Positions 22,871-33,488 of a stretch of 64,000 nucleotides of DNA are shown in pieces (within the stretch, counting starts at the first letter, position 1; each line of letters begins with the position of its first letter). The notes under the pieces are model-generated. The model worked only from the letters and a program-made list of their open reading frames with translations. It had not been told where the DNA came from and ran no database searches. The position numbers were made by a program, and so were the translations under genes. The stretch comes from Bufo bufo (lineage: Eukaryota; Chordata; Amphibia; Anura; Bufonidae). Where the stretch lies: positions 746,791,146-746,855,145 of the forward strand of contig NC_053389.1 in NCBI RefSeq assembly GCF_905171765.1, read 5' to 3'.

Positions 22871-24060
22871 ATAAGCTGTAGTTTACTATCAGTCAAACAA
22901 AATTATATATTTTAAAAAAAATAAAAAATAAAAATGATGTTGCGTTCTGTGCTTGTCTTTTCTCTCTAGCACTGTATGACAATTGAGGAAGAGAAGCTTT
23001 GCTGGATCATGGAAGCCAAGACTTGTCCTTATCTTTCCACGTCTAATATACATAATATATTCATTACTTTCATATTTCTTCTTTCATAGTTTTTTAAGAC
23101 TTTATAATGGTATTCTCCGATTTATCACAAGTGTTGGATTGAGGCCTTGTTGAGATTAAGTTGCATACTACATATGAGTTACACGAGGTCTGTAAGAAAC
23201 AAGATGTAATAATTCTAGTTCTAAAAACTTTCAGCTTGGTTTGATAGAATCAGAGTAAGATCATGTACCGTTAAACATCTCGTTTTGACAGGTTAATGCC
23301 AAGGTTGGCTGCTGGGCATACTACAGATCAACGTTCCTTTCCCGAATACTTCAGGTAGGAATGCATGAATGCTCCAGAGATTTAAACTCATATATGTAGG
23401 CAAGAAGGAAATAAGTCAGGTTGTCTTCTGTGGTTAAAGTCACAGCTGATTTTGGTCAGTAGCCCAGGTCTAAAAAGGCCTCAATTCCATGCAGATATAA
23501 AATGCATCGGTATATGAACTCTACGTGTGTATTTTTTATACCTGCTGTCCAACCAACATCATAGCTTGGTCACTGACCTTCTCATCTTCATAGTAGCTGT
23601 AGGACATTTGCTGTTAGTTGAGGTTGCTTCACCTCTATATACTGACAGCCCAGAGATGTGGAGGGTTTGATGGAGTCTGAGTGTTATGATGTTGTAGAAC
23701 CTGTCATATACCTATATACCTTTCTTTATATATGCTTGCTCATCTACAAAGCATTTCATGTGTTTTACGCTTTTAGCCAAAAAGAGGGTTATCTTTTATT
23801 TATAGTCCGCCTTGCTTACTTTGCTTTTTCATCTGATGTTTTTGTTACGAGTGTCTCTATGATAACCTACCATCTGTCACAGTTCTGATGACCCGTGAGT
23901 CTCTGATCATCAGCAATGTGTCACCGCTGTGATTGCTGTGCTAGTGAGTTTAGTTGTCTTACCTGTATATGAAGCAAAATATCCTAATGCCTTGGGATCC
24001 CTGAATATAATTGTTAGATAAGGCCGATGAGCTTGACAGGTTTGGTTTATCAGACTGCAT
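22870..24060. other. No recognisable gene or element
   Basis: Mixed AT-rich sequence. The only sizeable open frame (23658-23888, hydrophobic) has no supporting features. It could include decayed LTR or Penelope sequence, but I see no motif that would show it. Confidence 0.35.
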
Positions 24061-24227
24061 TGTTTACCTGGACATTTATAGTGAGGCCGGATTAGGGGCG
24101 CAGACCTAAGGGGAGGCCATCATGACGATGGTTTGGTGAGTGAGGGTGGTAGGAAGGGGTTAATAGGTCCTGGAGTCAGTTAAGGGGGGAGAGGGTTGCT
24201 GGGGTAATGGTAGAGTGGTTGGGGGGC

Positions 24228-24305
24228 TTTATATAGGAGGTACGGGGGTGATGGAGCGCCATTTTAGTTAGGTAGAAAAGGTAACCAACTTAGCTGCTCA
24301 CCATG
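24228..24305 (+). promoter_or_regulatory. Probable Ngaro promoter and ORF1 start
   Basis: GGGGGCTTTATATAGGAGG gives a TATA-like box at 24229-24236. The first long-lasting ATG (CACCATGTCC, 24302) lies about 65 bp downstream in a favourable context. Position and spacing suggest the retrotransposon's internal promoter and leader. Confidence 0.5.
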
Positions 24306-25352
24306 TCCCTTGAGGAACTCCTCTCCAGGTTCAGGAGGGAAGCAAAGGCGCAGGGTCCAGGCTGGCTCAGGGAGCAAGTGGAGAGCTTAGCACAGGGTGC
24401 ATCAAGTGTGGCGGCTGCCCCTCAAGGAAGGGCTAGTCGGCCGCTGGCGAAGTAACCCCAGGGTCCGGCTTAGCAGTTAGCTAGTATGTGCTCCGGCAGT
24501 GGGAGGAATCCTGTGCAGCGGCAGGACCCAGAGCAGAGGGGGAGTTCCTTCCCCCTCCTCACTCTCAGCAGCATTTTTGGCTGGATCAAGACCAGGATCT
24601 GTGGACTCTCCCAGGGTTCCCCCTTCTGGCAGGTCCACTCGGCACAGGCAACTAGGCAGTAGATCATGGGCTGTGCAGGATGCAGGCAGGAAGCTGCACA
24701 GGCCCTTTGACTCTGCAGGCAGGAGGGAGAAGGACACGCCCCCCCATGTGGCAGGAGCCATGATGGAAAGAAGAATAAGCACAGCCAGCATGGAATGTTT
24801 CAGGAATCCAGATGGCAGGGACGGCATGGCAACAACATCCAGGAATGTGGAAGCTGGAGACCAGGAGCGGCGGGATACAGGACCTGCGGCAGCTGGTTTC
24901 ACAGCGCCTGTGCAGCCTGTGAGATATCATGAGGCCCCCTTTTAGCTCTTCTTAGTTCTCCAGCAGATGTCGGGGGAGGGGCATGCCCGGGAGAGTTGGG
25001 AAGGGATCTTGGGCAACTTTTGGGGAGTCTGGCAGGGTGGTTGATGGGTTTAAGTGAAGGAGGGAGGCCGCCGCTGCCGGCTTGGGGAGCGGGTCCCGTG
25101 ATTGGGCTGTCTGTGGGGGGGCAAGCTAGTAGGCCAAGGGTGTCTGTGGCGGTGCAGACTCAGGATGAGGGGGAGGACAGGCCGAAGGTAAATGATGGGG
25201 CGAAGGACGAGGTATATGTGTGTTGTGAGGACCTGTTGGGGGCGCATTTGAAGCAGGAGGTTAGGGAGCGAATTTGGAAAGGGGAATATGTGGAAATTTT
25301 TTCCTTACTTCCCTTAGAGAGATTTAATTTGAATAGGGGAAAAAAAGGATGA
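24302..25352 (+). pseudogene. Ngaro ORF1 (gag-like), broken
   Basis: The frame opens at 24302 (MSLEELLSRFRREAKAQG) and stops at 24453. Pro/Arg/Ser-rich text then continues in other frames through 24499-24945 and 24996-25352. The second block contains a segment (HLKQEVRERIWKGEYVEIFS, about 25235-25300) of the kind found in gag-like proteins of DIRS-order elements. The protein would bind the element RNA in particles. Several frameshifts and stops make it inactive. Confidence 0.65.
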
Positions 25353-25689
25353 TGGGAAAAAGGAGGAGGAGGAGGAGGAAAAGCGCCGTAACATTTAATC
25401 CCGCGCACTTTTTCAATTGGCTCAAGGCGTTTTCAATTTTAGCAAGCATAATTTGGGAAAAGATGCCGAAATGTTGTTCGGCATTATTTTGTTATTTGGA
25501 TTCGATAGGGGTAGCATATAGGGTGCACGGCGGTAAAGGTTGGCTCCGTTATGATGAGCAATTTAGGCAGAGGAAGGCAGTGGGGCCCAGTATGCGTTGG
25601 GACCACAAACATATTGCACCCTGGCTTAGAGTGATGGCGCCAACACGATTGGGGCAGCCCTTTCAGGGGAGGTTGGGGGGTCTGGGCAA

Positions 25690-26760
25690 GGGAGTTTTGT
25701 GGCGGCATTAGTGAGAGGTTTGTGTTTTCTATTTAATGAAGGAAACTGTAAATTTGGGACAAAGTGTAAATTTAAGCATGAGTGCACCACATGTGGTGGA
25801 GCCCACGGAGCTAATAGGTGCTTTAAAGGGGTTAGACAGAAAGGGTGGGAAAACACTCAGTTCTGTTGGCAAGTATTATTGTACATCAGAATTTAAGGTT
25901 GGCTCTAGAACAACCTGAGGTAGTTTCTGAGAAATTGGCTAAGGAAGTTTTATTGGCTCGAATTGCGGGTCCGTTTCGTGAGCCGCCATTGGTCAATTTT
26001 AGAGTTTCACCTTTGGGGGTGGTGCCCAAGAAGGAGTTTAATAAATTTCAGCTTATTCACCATCTCTCCTTCCCAAAAGGGGCGTCGGTCAATGATGGCA
26101 TAGGTGCCAATTATGTTCTGTGGCTTGGGTAAGGAAGTTGGGCCCAAGCACGTTGTTAGCGAAGACCGACAATGAAGCGGCGTTTCGCTTGTTACCGGTT
26201 TATCCAGATAGTCTGCATTTGTTATGTTGTTTTTCTGACGGTGGGTATTTTGTGGACAGATGTTTGCCCAAGGAGTGCTCGTTATCTTGCGCCTATTTCG
26301 AGACTTTTAGTTCGTTTCTCGAATGGGTGGTGGTTGACCTGTCAGGTTGTTTGTCCATTATTCACTATTTAGATGACTTTCTATGCCTTGGGCCGTCGGG
26401 GTCACGGGTCTGTTTACTGTTGTTGCATACAGTACAGTCTGTTTTTGAACAGTTTGGGGTATCTTTGGCAGCGGAGAAGATGGTAGGGCCTGCGACGGAG
26501 TTGTGCTTTCTGGGGATCGTGATTGACACGGTCAAAATGGAATGTAGGTTGCTGGAGGAGAAGTTGGTGGATTTGCGGCAGGAAATTGTTAGGGCGAGGA
26601 GATTGGGGAAGATTAGGTTGCGGAATTTGCAGTCCTTGTTGGGAAAACTCAATTTTGCTTGCAGGATTATGCCAATGGGGCGTATTTTTTGTAAACACTT
26701 GGCTTCTGCTACTGCGGGTGTAGCCGCTTCATTTCATTAGGTTGGGAAAAGAGTTAAGTG
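25690..26760 (+). pseudogene. Ngaro zinc knuckle and reverse transcriptase, broken
   Basis: A Cys/His cluster (CLFNEGNCKFGTKCKFKHEC, 25705-25790) ends the gag part. The RT follows in shifted frames: PPLVNFRVSPLGVVPKK near 25985-26030, a small deletion near 26100-26120, then DNEAAFRLLPVYPDS near 26170. The catalytic box YLDDFL is at about 26366-26383, LCFLGIVID near 26500, and LLGKLNFACRIMPMGRIF near 26635-26690. This set of motifs is typical of DIRS/Ngaro RTs. At least two frameshifts and one deletion interrupt it. It stops where the first hAT-type insertion enters RNase H. Confidence 0.85.
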
Positions 26761-26953
26761 GGGTTTAAAGGAGGACGATTGATCATGGGTGACTATGTAA
26801 CTAGTGTTGAGCGTGAATATTTGTATTGTGAATAAGCTCTGACAGAGATATTGCAGCCTTCTCATTGGCCCACAAGCTGGAAGCAGGGAGGGATCATGTG
26901 TACTATTTAGAAAAAAAAAGAATATTCAAATTTACGAATATATAGCGATATAT

Positions 26954-28255
26954 GTTTGGAGGGAATACGGTGGCTCTCCTGTGTGGGCAATATGCAAGGT
27001 GCACGTGTCTAAGCTGACTCACCCAGTCAGAAAAGGCAGGCGTATAGGAACATAGGAAGACAGGCACTCTATATGAGGTCACCAGCAGATATCAACAAAG
27101 GACAAGGGATAGTGTGTATGTGATAAAAACTATATTTATTTGGGTAATAATAAAAATGTTATCAATATAGGTCACTCCCAAAGTACAGGGAGAGGAGTGG
27201 GTGGTGTAAAATAGATAAATGAATAAAGAAAAATAATGTGAAAATGTGATGATAAAACACCCTGTATTGGGCTATAAGTCCAGAATCATGGTATGTAGAA
27301 CTTTAAATATTAGACAAATATAGTCAATAGTCTGAGCTGGATTCAGTTGATTAAAATAAATAAAAAGTTAGTACAAAGATCTAAATTGTGACAGGTTTAA
27401 AAGGATATATCAGCAGCATTCCAGATCCGATGTATGTGTATACACAGCTATGCGAAAGTTATTTTCAGCGAACCAGTGCTCGGTGGCGTCCCACCTAAAA
27501 TTGGCTATCTGGTCGCTGTTACCTTTCTGGAGGATCGTCGGTTCTTCTATGTGGGTGTCTCCATGCAGGATCCTCTGTGTGCTGTAGATGCTTAGTGCGG
27601 TTATGGATAGACGGGGCCGGCAGCGCGGTTGCAGATGGATGCGATGACCGCGAAGGGCTGCAGGTTTGTGGATCGGTCTGTTGATGCAAATATTGCTGTC
27701 TTTTCCTCCGGTCAGAGGGCTGCTGACTGTGTCTGGCGTTCTTGCTACGTGCGGCAGTTTAGCGCACGCTTTTTTCGGGCGCTTTAATCCCCGGTGTTGT
27801 CAATGGATGGAGGCAGCCTGATGGTGCAGGGGAGTTTGGAAGCGCTTCCCAGGACTTGGATAACCATACGCGTTTCGAAGGATTGCAGCCTTCTTCATGC
27901 AGCCTTCTTCATCACAATTTAGATCTTTGTACTAACTTTTTACTTATTTTAATCAACTGAATCCATCTCAGACTATTGACTTTATTTGTCTAATATTTAA
28001 AGCTCTACATACCATGATTCTGGACTTATAGCCCAATACAGGGTGTTTTATCATCACATTTTCACATTATTTTTCTTTATCCATTTATCTAGTTTACACC
28101 ACCCACTCCTCTCCCTGTACATTGGGAGTGACCTATATTGATAACGTTTTTATTACTACCCAAATAAATATAGTTTTTATCACATACAAACTATCCCTTG
28201 TCCTTTGTTGATATCTACTGGTGACCTCATACAGAGTGCCTGTCTTCCTATGTTC
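26954..28255 (-). mobile_element. Penelope-derived inverted-repeat insertion, 14-bp TSD
   Basis: Flanked by ATATAGCGATATAT at 26940-26953 and 28256-28269. Arms of about 350 bp (27030-27395 and 27908-28253) are inverted copies of each other, diverged by roughly one base in fifteen to twenty. The centre carries a hammerhead-like motif on the minus strand: GAAACGCGTA at 27867-27876, preceded by GAAGG/CCTTC stem II text that is partly duplicated. Box I reads GTGATGA (27909-27915). Head-to-head arms of this kind are known for Penelope-like retrotransposons. No protein remains. Confidence 0.75.
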
Positions 28256-28389
28256 ATATAGCGATATATATTAGTAAATTTGAATATTTGTTTTTGTTTT
28301 TAAACAGTACACATGATCCCTCCCTGCTTCTAGCTTGTGGGCCAATGAGAAGGCTGTAATATCTCTGTCAGAGCTTAGCAACATCCCTA

Positions 28390-28430
28390 GCAGCCAATAG
28401 GAAAGTTGCCTACCCCTTACTATATAAGAA
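28390..28430 (+). promoter_or_regulatory. CCAAT and TATA pair of the insertion-1 element
   Basis: CCAAT at 28393-28397 and TATATAAG at 28421-28428 have normal pol II spacing. They are followed by a GA-rich stretch (28458-28475) and a T-rich leader with GTTAGTTAG-type repeats leading to the ATG at 29534. Confidence 0.55.
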
Positions 28431-28759
28431 AATTTCCAGCAGCCATTTGTGCTGTTGTGAGAGAGAGAGAGGAGTGTGATTTCTGTACTGTGCTGAATTC
28501 CTTTGTCATATTACATCTGATACCTCAAATATATAATCCATATAGTTAGTGGTAGATAGTGTAGGTTAGTTAGTGAATAGGTTAGCTGATAGGTTCCAGT
28601 GTAGGGTGTTAGGTACATTAGTTAGTTAGCTCAGTCATATATATAATCCAGATAGTTAGTAGTAGATAGTGTAGCTGATAGGGTTTAGTGCATGGTGTAG
28701 TGTAGATATAGTATAGTGTAGCCTTTTGCTGTCTGTTTAGTCTCTGGAAAAAAAAAAGT

Positions 28760-29300
28760 ATATTGCTGTGTTTTAGGCCCCTTTTCACCCCTTTCACACG
28801 GATGAGAATTGATTCACTTCAATAGGGCTGTGCAAATGAGCGGTGATTTTCACGCATCACTTGTGCGTTGCGTGAAAATCGCAGCATGTTCTATATTCTG
28901 CGTTTTTCACGCAATGCAGGCCCCATAGAAATGAATGGGGCTGCATGAAAATCGCATAGCATCTGCAATCAAGTGCAGATGCGGTGCGATTTTCACGCAT
29001 GGTTGCTAGGAGATGATAGGGATAAGCAACCAGGGACCCTATTAAAGTTTATTTACTGTATTTTTTCCCCCTTATAACATTGTTATAAGGGAAAATAATA
29101 GCATTCTTATACAGAATGCTTAGTAAAATGTACCTTGAAGGGTTAAAAAATAAAAATAAATAACTCACCTCATCCACTTGATTGCGCAGCCGGCATCGTC
29201 TTCTTTCTTCTTCTTTCAGGACTTGCAAAAGGATCTTTGATGACGTAATCATCAAAGCAGGTCTTTCCGAATGAAAATAGAAGATCCTTGTCTTTTGTCT
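28760..29300. mobile_element. MITE-like block with CGTGAAAATCGC repeats
   Basis: CACACGGATGAG near 28797 is followed by several inverted copies of GATTTTCACGCA / TGCGTGAAAATC (28845-28925 and 28985-29000). The block interrupts the leader of the hAT-like gene. The right end is not clear; a Ser/Lys-rich minus-strand open frame here is probably chance. Confidence 0.5.
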
Positions 29301-29533
29301 GTGAAAAAAAAAAAAGTCTTTGCCTCTGTTTTTTAGTGTTACTGTTTTAGGCCTCATGCACACGACCGTTTTTGTGGTCAGCGTTTTTGTTATTGTTTTA
29401 GGGTGTTTTTATTTATTTATTTTTTTGCCCCATTGTCCCCAACCCAATAAAGTTTGGCCAAACTCCCTCATTATTTTCTTTCTATATTTTTTTTCTGTTG
29501 TTTAAAAACATTATTTACTCATTTGGTGAAATA

Positions 29534-29715
29534 ATGAGTGGACGTGGTCGTGCCGGCAGCCGTGGTCATGGTAGGGGAGTTGGTTCCAGTGCTGGACCGC
29601 TACCAGCACGGGGCCACTCCTCTACCCACGGAGGGGCAGGTGCAGTTGGCAGGGGCATCTGCCTCATCCGTGATTTTTTGGGCAATGGCAGCCACCCAAT
29701 TTCATCTCAGGACCC
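29534..29715 (+). pseudogene. N-terminal piece of a hAT-like transposase
   Basis: Starts ATGAGTGGACGTGG with a Gly/Arg-rich leader (MSGRGRAGSRGHGRG) like the N-termini at 9611 (minus) and 48873. After about 40 residues a +1 shift leads into ASSVIFWAMAATQFHLRTL (to about 29713), where a LINE end cuts it off. The rest of the transposase is absent. Only a fragment, so the family assignment rests on leader similarity and position. Confidence 0.5.
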
Positions 29716-30222
29716 TGAAAGATTATCAAAATTAGGGTTATTCACTTTAGAAAAAAGACGACTGAGGGGAGATCTAATTAATATGTATAAATATATCAGG
29801 GGTCAGTATAGAGATCTATCCCATCATCTATTTATCCCCAGGACTATGACTGTGACGAGGGGACATCCTCTGCGTCTGGAGGAAAGAAGGTTTGTACACA
29901 AACATAGAAAAGGATTCTTTACGGTAAGAGCAGTGAGACTATGGAACTCTCTGCCTGAGGAGGTGGTGATGGTGAGTACAATAAAGGAATTCAAGAGGGG
30001 CCTGGATGTATTTCTGAAGCGTAATAATATTACAGGCTATAGCTACTAGAGAGGAGTCGTTGATCCAGGGAGTTATTCTGATTGCCTGATTGGAGTCGGG
30101 AAGGAATTTTTTAAATTTTTTTTTGCCTTCCTCTGGATCAACTTGCAGGATAACAGGCCGAACTGGATGGACAAATGTCTTTTTTCGGCCTTATGTACTA
30201 TATTACTATGTTACTATTTGTT
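29714..30222 (+). mobile_element. 5'-truncated LINE 3' end (CR1/L2-like)
   Basis: An open frame to 30049 reads like the last part of a LINE reverse transcriptase: KRRLRGDLINMYKYIRG, then HPLRLEERRF, then RAVRLWNSLPEEVV and the FKRGLDVFL end. It is followed by a short 3' UTR and a TACTATATTACTATGTTACT tail at 30198-30221. A tandem 3' tail of this type and no poly(A) suit CR1/L2-clade LINEs. It is truncated at the 5' side by about 85% of a normal element. Confidence 0.75.
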
Positions 30223-31230
30223 ATAATTCTGCTTTTCTTGAGTTTTGGGCGGTCCTGGTGTGGTTCTTACTAAAACTAGGTGGGGACCGCATGTGGGCTT
30301 CCCTTATCAAAAGGTCTTGGCCAGGACTTATTGAGGAACCTAATTCAATTTTGTTATTTTTTTAGTTTGTTTTAAACAGGATTTAGGTTGGAACATGTTG
30401 TTCTCTGTCGTCCTCAACAGGATGCCTGACTTCCATCTTGACCTCTCCACATGGTTGGGTGTGACTGGCGTTATACTCATCCGTGTGGTAATCCAGTTTT
30501 GGGAATGGAGCGTTATTGCCACATGTATATATCTATATTTACATTTTTATTTGATGTTACTTCTTGACAACTATATAATGATAATGTGTCCATGCGATTT
30601 TTTATAGAATCAAAGCTTTTCACTTTACAATATAAACTGTTTTATATATAATATTCTTGAAGCCATGTCACCATTTTGGGAGTTATTTCCATGGTTGCTA
30701 TCATGTGACCGTATAGACAGGATGTGTTTGTGGTTCAGCTTGCGTTCAATTTCTGGTGCGAACACGTGATCTGTTATCATCTGAACACCCTGTCTACAGA
30801 CACTCGCGGCCTATGTGTGTTCCTCCGTCAATGCGATCACATTATTGCATCGCATGTTTCTTTATGTAATGCGGAAGCAATGCGCCAACATGCACAGTTA
30901 ACCAAACGAGACGCTATATTGGATCCATGCTGGTTAGTTCTTGCCCCCTCCATTATGTTTTTAATCGGTACACCTGATTTTTTAATGACATACCGTAATT
31001 GCTTTTCGACTTTTTTTTATATGTAATTTTGATTAATTAAGCAGATAATATGAATTCACATACTTTAATTGAAGTTATTTATCTCTTCACACTATGGATA
31101 CTTATTTATGGATAGTTATTATTATTGCTTTTTTTTTAAACAGTATTTTTTATTTTAATATAGAATCAAACACATTAATTGTAATTTAATTATTAATAGT
31201 TTTCATTAAATAATCGCCTGAGTTTGTATT
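30223..31230. other. No recognisable gene or element
   Basis: AT-rich, with poly(T) and poly(A) runs and a few short open frames lacking any motif. It lies between the LINE end and the truncated Tc1, and is probably internal sequence of hAT-type insertion 1. Confidence 0.4.
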
Positions 31231-31560
31231 GTAACACATGTGGAATTATATACATAACAAACAAGTGTGAAACAACTGAAAATATGTCATATTCTAGGTT
31301 CTTCAAAGTAGCCACCTTTTGCTTTGATTACTGCTTTGCACACTCTTGGCATTCTCTTGATGAGCTTCAGGAGGTAGTCCCCTGAAATGGTTTTCACTTC
31401 ACAGGTGTGCCCTGTCAGGTTTAATAAGTGGGATTTCTTGCCTTATAAATGGGGTTGGGACCATTAGTTGCGTTAAGGAGAAGTCAGGTGGATACACAGC
31501 TGATAGTCCTACTGAATAGACTGTTAGAATTTGTATTATGGCAAGAAAAAAGCAGCTAAG

Positions 31561-32277
31561 GCCTCTTTCACACTTGCGTTGTCCGGATCCGTCGTGCACT
31601 CCATTTGCCGGATGTGCCCGCCGGATCCGTAACACCGCAAGTGAACTGAAAGCATTTGAAGACGGATCCGTCTTCAAAATGCGTTCAGTGTTACTATGGC
31701 ACCCAGGACGCTATTAAAGTTCTGGCTGCCATAGTAGTAGTGGGGAGCGGGAGAGCAGTATACTTACCGTCCGTGCGGCTCCCGGGGCGCTCCAGAATGA
31801 CGTCAGAGCGCCCCATGCGCATGGATGACGTGATCCATGCGATCATGTCATCCATGCCCGTGGGGCGCCCTGACGTCACTCTGAAGCGCCCCGGGAGCTG
31901 CACGGATGGTAAGTATACTGCTCCCCCGCTCCCCACTACACTTTACCATGGCAAACAGGACTTTAGTGTCCTTGCAGCCATGGTAACCATTCAGAAAAAG
32001 CTAAACGTCTAAATGCCTTTCAATGGGCATTAATTCCGGATCCGGCCTTGCGGCAAGTGTTCAGGATTTTTGACCGAAGCAAAAAGCGCAGCATGCTGCG
32101 GTATTTTCTCCGGCCAAAAAACGTTCCGGTCCTGAACTGAAGACATCCTGATGCATCCTGAACGGATTTCTCTCCATTCAGAATGCATTGGGATAATCCT
32201 GATCAGGATTCTTCCGGCATAGAGCCCTGACGACAGAACTCTATGCCGGAAAAGAACAACGCAAGTGTGAAAGAGCC
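31561..32277. mobile_element. 717-bp MITE with GCCTCTTTCACACTTGCG ends
   Basis: TIRs CTCTTTCACACTTGCGTTGT and its complement (32257-32276). CTAAG is present on both sides (31556-31560 and 32278-32282), in a Tc1 context where a single CTAAG would be expected, so it is a target duplication of up to 5 bp. The centre is a palindrome of about 290 bp (31690-31983) around GATCATGTCATCCATG. No coding capacity. Superfamily undecided. Confidence 0.85.
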
Positions 32278-32371
32278 CTAAGTAAAGAAAACGAGTGGTC
32301 ATCATTACTTTAAGAAATGAAGGTCAGTCAGTCAGCCGAAAAATTGGGAAAACTTTGAAAGTAAGGGCTAT

Positions 32372-32644
32372 TTGACCATGAAGGAGAGTGATGGGGTGCT
32401 GCGCCAGATGACCTGGCCTCCACAGTCACCGGACCTGAACCCAATCGAGATGGTTTGGGGTGAGCTGGACCGCAGAGTAAAGGCAAAAGGGCCAACAAGT
32501 GCTAAGCATCTCTGGGAACTCCTTCAAGACTGTTGGAAGACCATTTCAGGGGACTACCTCTTGAAGCTCATCAAGAGAATGCCAAGAGTGTGCAAAGCAG
32601 TAATCAAAGCAAAAGGTGGCTACTTTGAAGAACCTAGAATATGA
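32372..32644 (+). pseudogene. Tc1 transposase C-terminal remnant
   Basis: The frame begins just after the deletion joint and contains WPPQSPDLNPIEMVWGELD, which includes the third catalytic residue (E of NPIE), and ends YFEEPRI with a stop at 32642-32644. The first two catalytic Asp residues were in the deleted part. It cannot be active. Confidence 0.9.
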
Positions 32645-32782
32645 CATATTTTCAGTTGTTTCACACTTGTTTGCTATGTATATAATTCCACATGTGTTAA
32701 TTCATAGTTTTGATGCCTTCATAGTCATGAAAATAAAGAAAACTCTTTGAATGAGAAGGTGTGTCGAAACTTTTGGTCTGTA

Positions 32783-32786
<4 letters not shown>

Positions 32787-32838
<52 letters not shown>

Positions 32839-32842
32839 TTTT
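32787..32842. repeat. (TA)n microsatellite
   Basis: About 27 TA dinucleotides with single G interruptions, directly after the Tc1 right end. It probably grew from the TA target duplication. Confidence 0.9.
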
Positions 32843-33063
32843 TTTATTTCTTGTGGCCTTTACAATCTTAAAAATCCTTTGAAATATATATTGTCAAGGG
32901 AATATATTTGTATGCATGGGAACACATTCCTGCTGCAAATAAAGAACATGCTGCTGTCAAAGGTGTATAAGTGTATTTTTGGGGTTGCCCCAGTCTGGCG
33001 GGTCCCATTACTGGGAACATATTCCTGCTACAAACAAAGAACTGGCTCCTGTGTGTTCTGGCT

Positions 33064-33357
33064 GAGTTTGGCCCAGCTATGTGTAGGCCTTATACTACAC
33101 CATTACCATTTACCTGCTGCTGTCTGTCCTGAAAAGTTTGGCCGAGCTATGTGTAGGCCTTATACTACACCATTACCATTTTCATGCTGCTGTCTGTCCA
33201 GATGAGTTTGGTCGAGCTATGTGTAGGCCTTTTACTACCCCATTCCCATGTACCTGCTGCTGCTACTGTCTGTCCTGATCCTGCTGACTTTTGCGTAGGC
33301 CGTTTACTCCACCGTTACCTTTACTTGCTGCTGCTGTCTGTCCTGATGAGTTTGCCC
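33064..33357. repeat. 70-77 bp tandem repeat, about four copies
   Basis: GAGTTTGGCC..GAGCTATGTGTAGGCCTT and CATTACCATTT..CTGCTGCTGTCTGTCC recur at about 33064, 33133, 33205 and 33282, increasingly diverged to the right. Confidence 0.75.
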
Positions 33358-33488
33358 CAGGACTAAAGGGGCCTTCCTGCAACCTTATAGGTTGAAATTA
33401 ATCAAAAACATAACAATATAAAAAAATAAAAGCACACGTTAAAACATAAAGAAATATTTATTTACAATGTTGAGGAACAAATATGCCT

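Larger units (their letters stand above)
31231..32790 (+). mobile_element. Internally deleted Tc1 element
   Basis: The right end (CCAAACTTTTGGTCTGTACTG-like, here CGAAACTTTTGGTCTG, 32765-32780) and the matched inverted ends (ACATGTGGAATTATATACAT left at 31236, its complement at 32677) show a Tc1 with long TIRs. The left outer TIR is missing. The gene keeps its start (ATGGCAAGAAAAAAGCAGC at 31539) and its C-terminal third, but the middle is lost at about 32362, where GAAAGT joins AAGGGC. A 717-bp MITE sits inside. The right end merges into a TA repeat. Confidence 0.88.

Noticed and set aside
32747..33205. 152-codon frame with Tyr/Ile repeats
   Set aside because: It starts in the Tc1 terminal repeat and runs through a (TA)n microsatellite and a tandem repeat.
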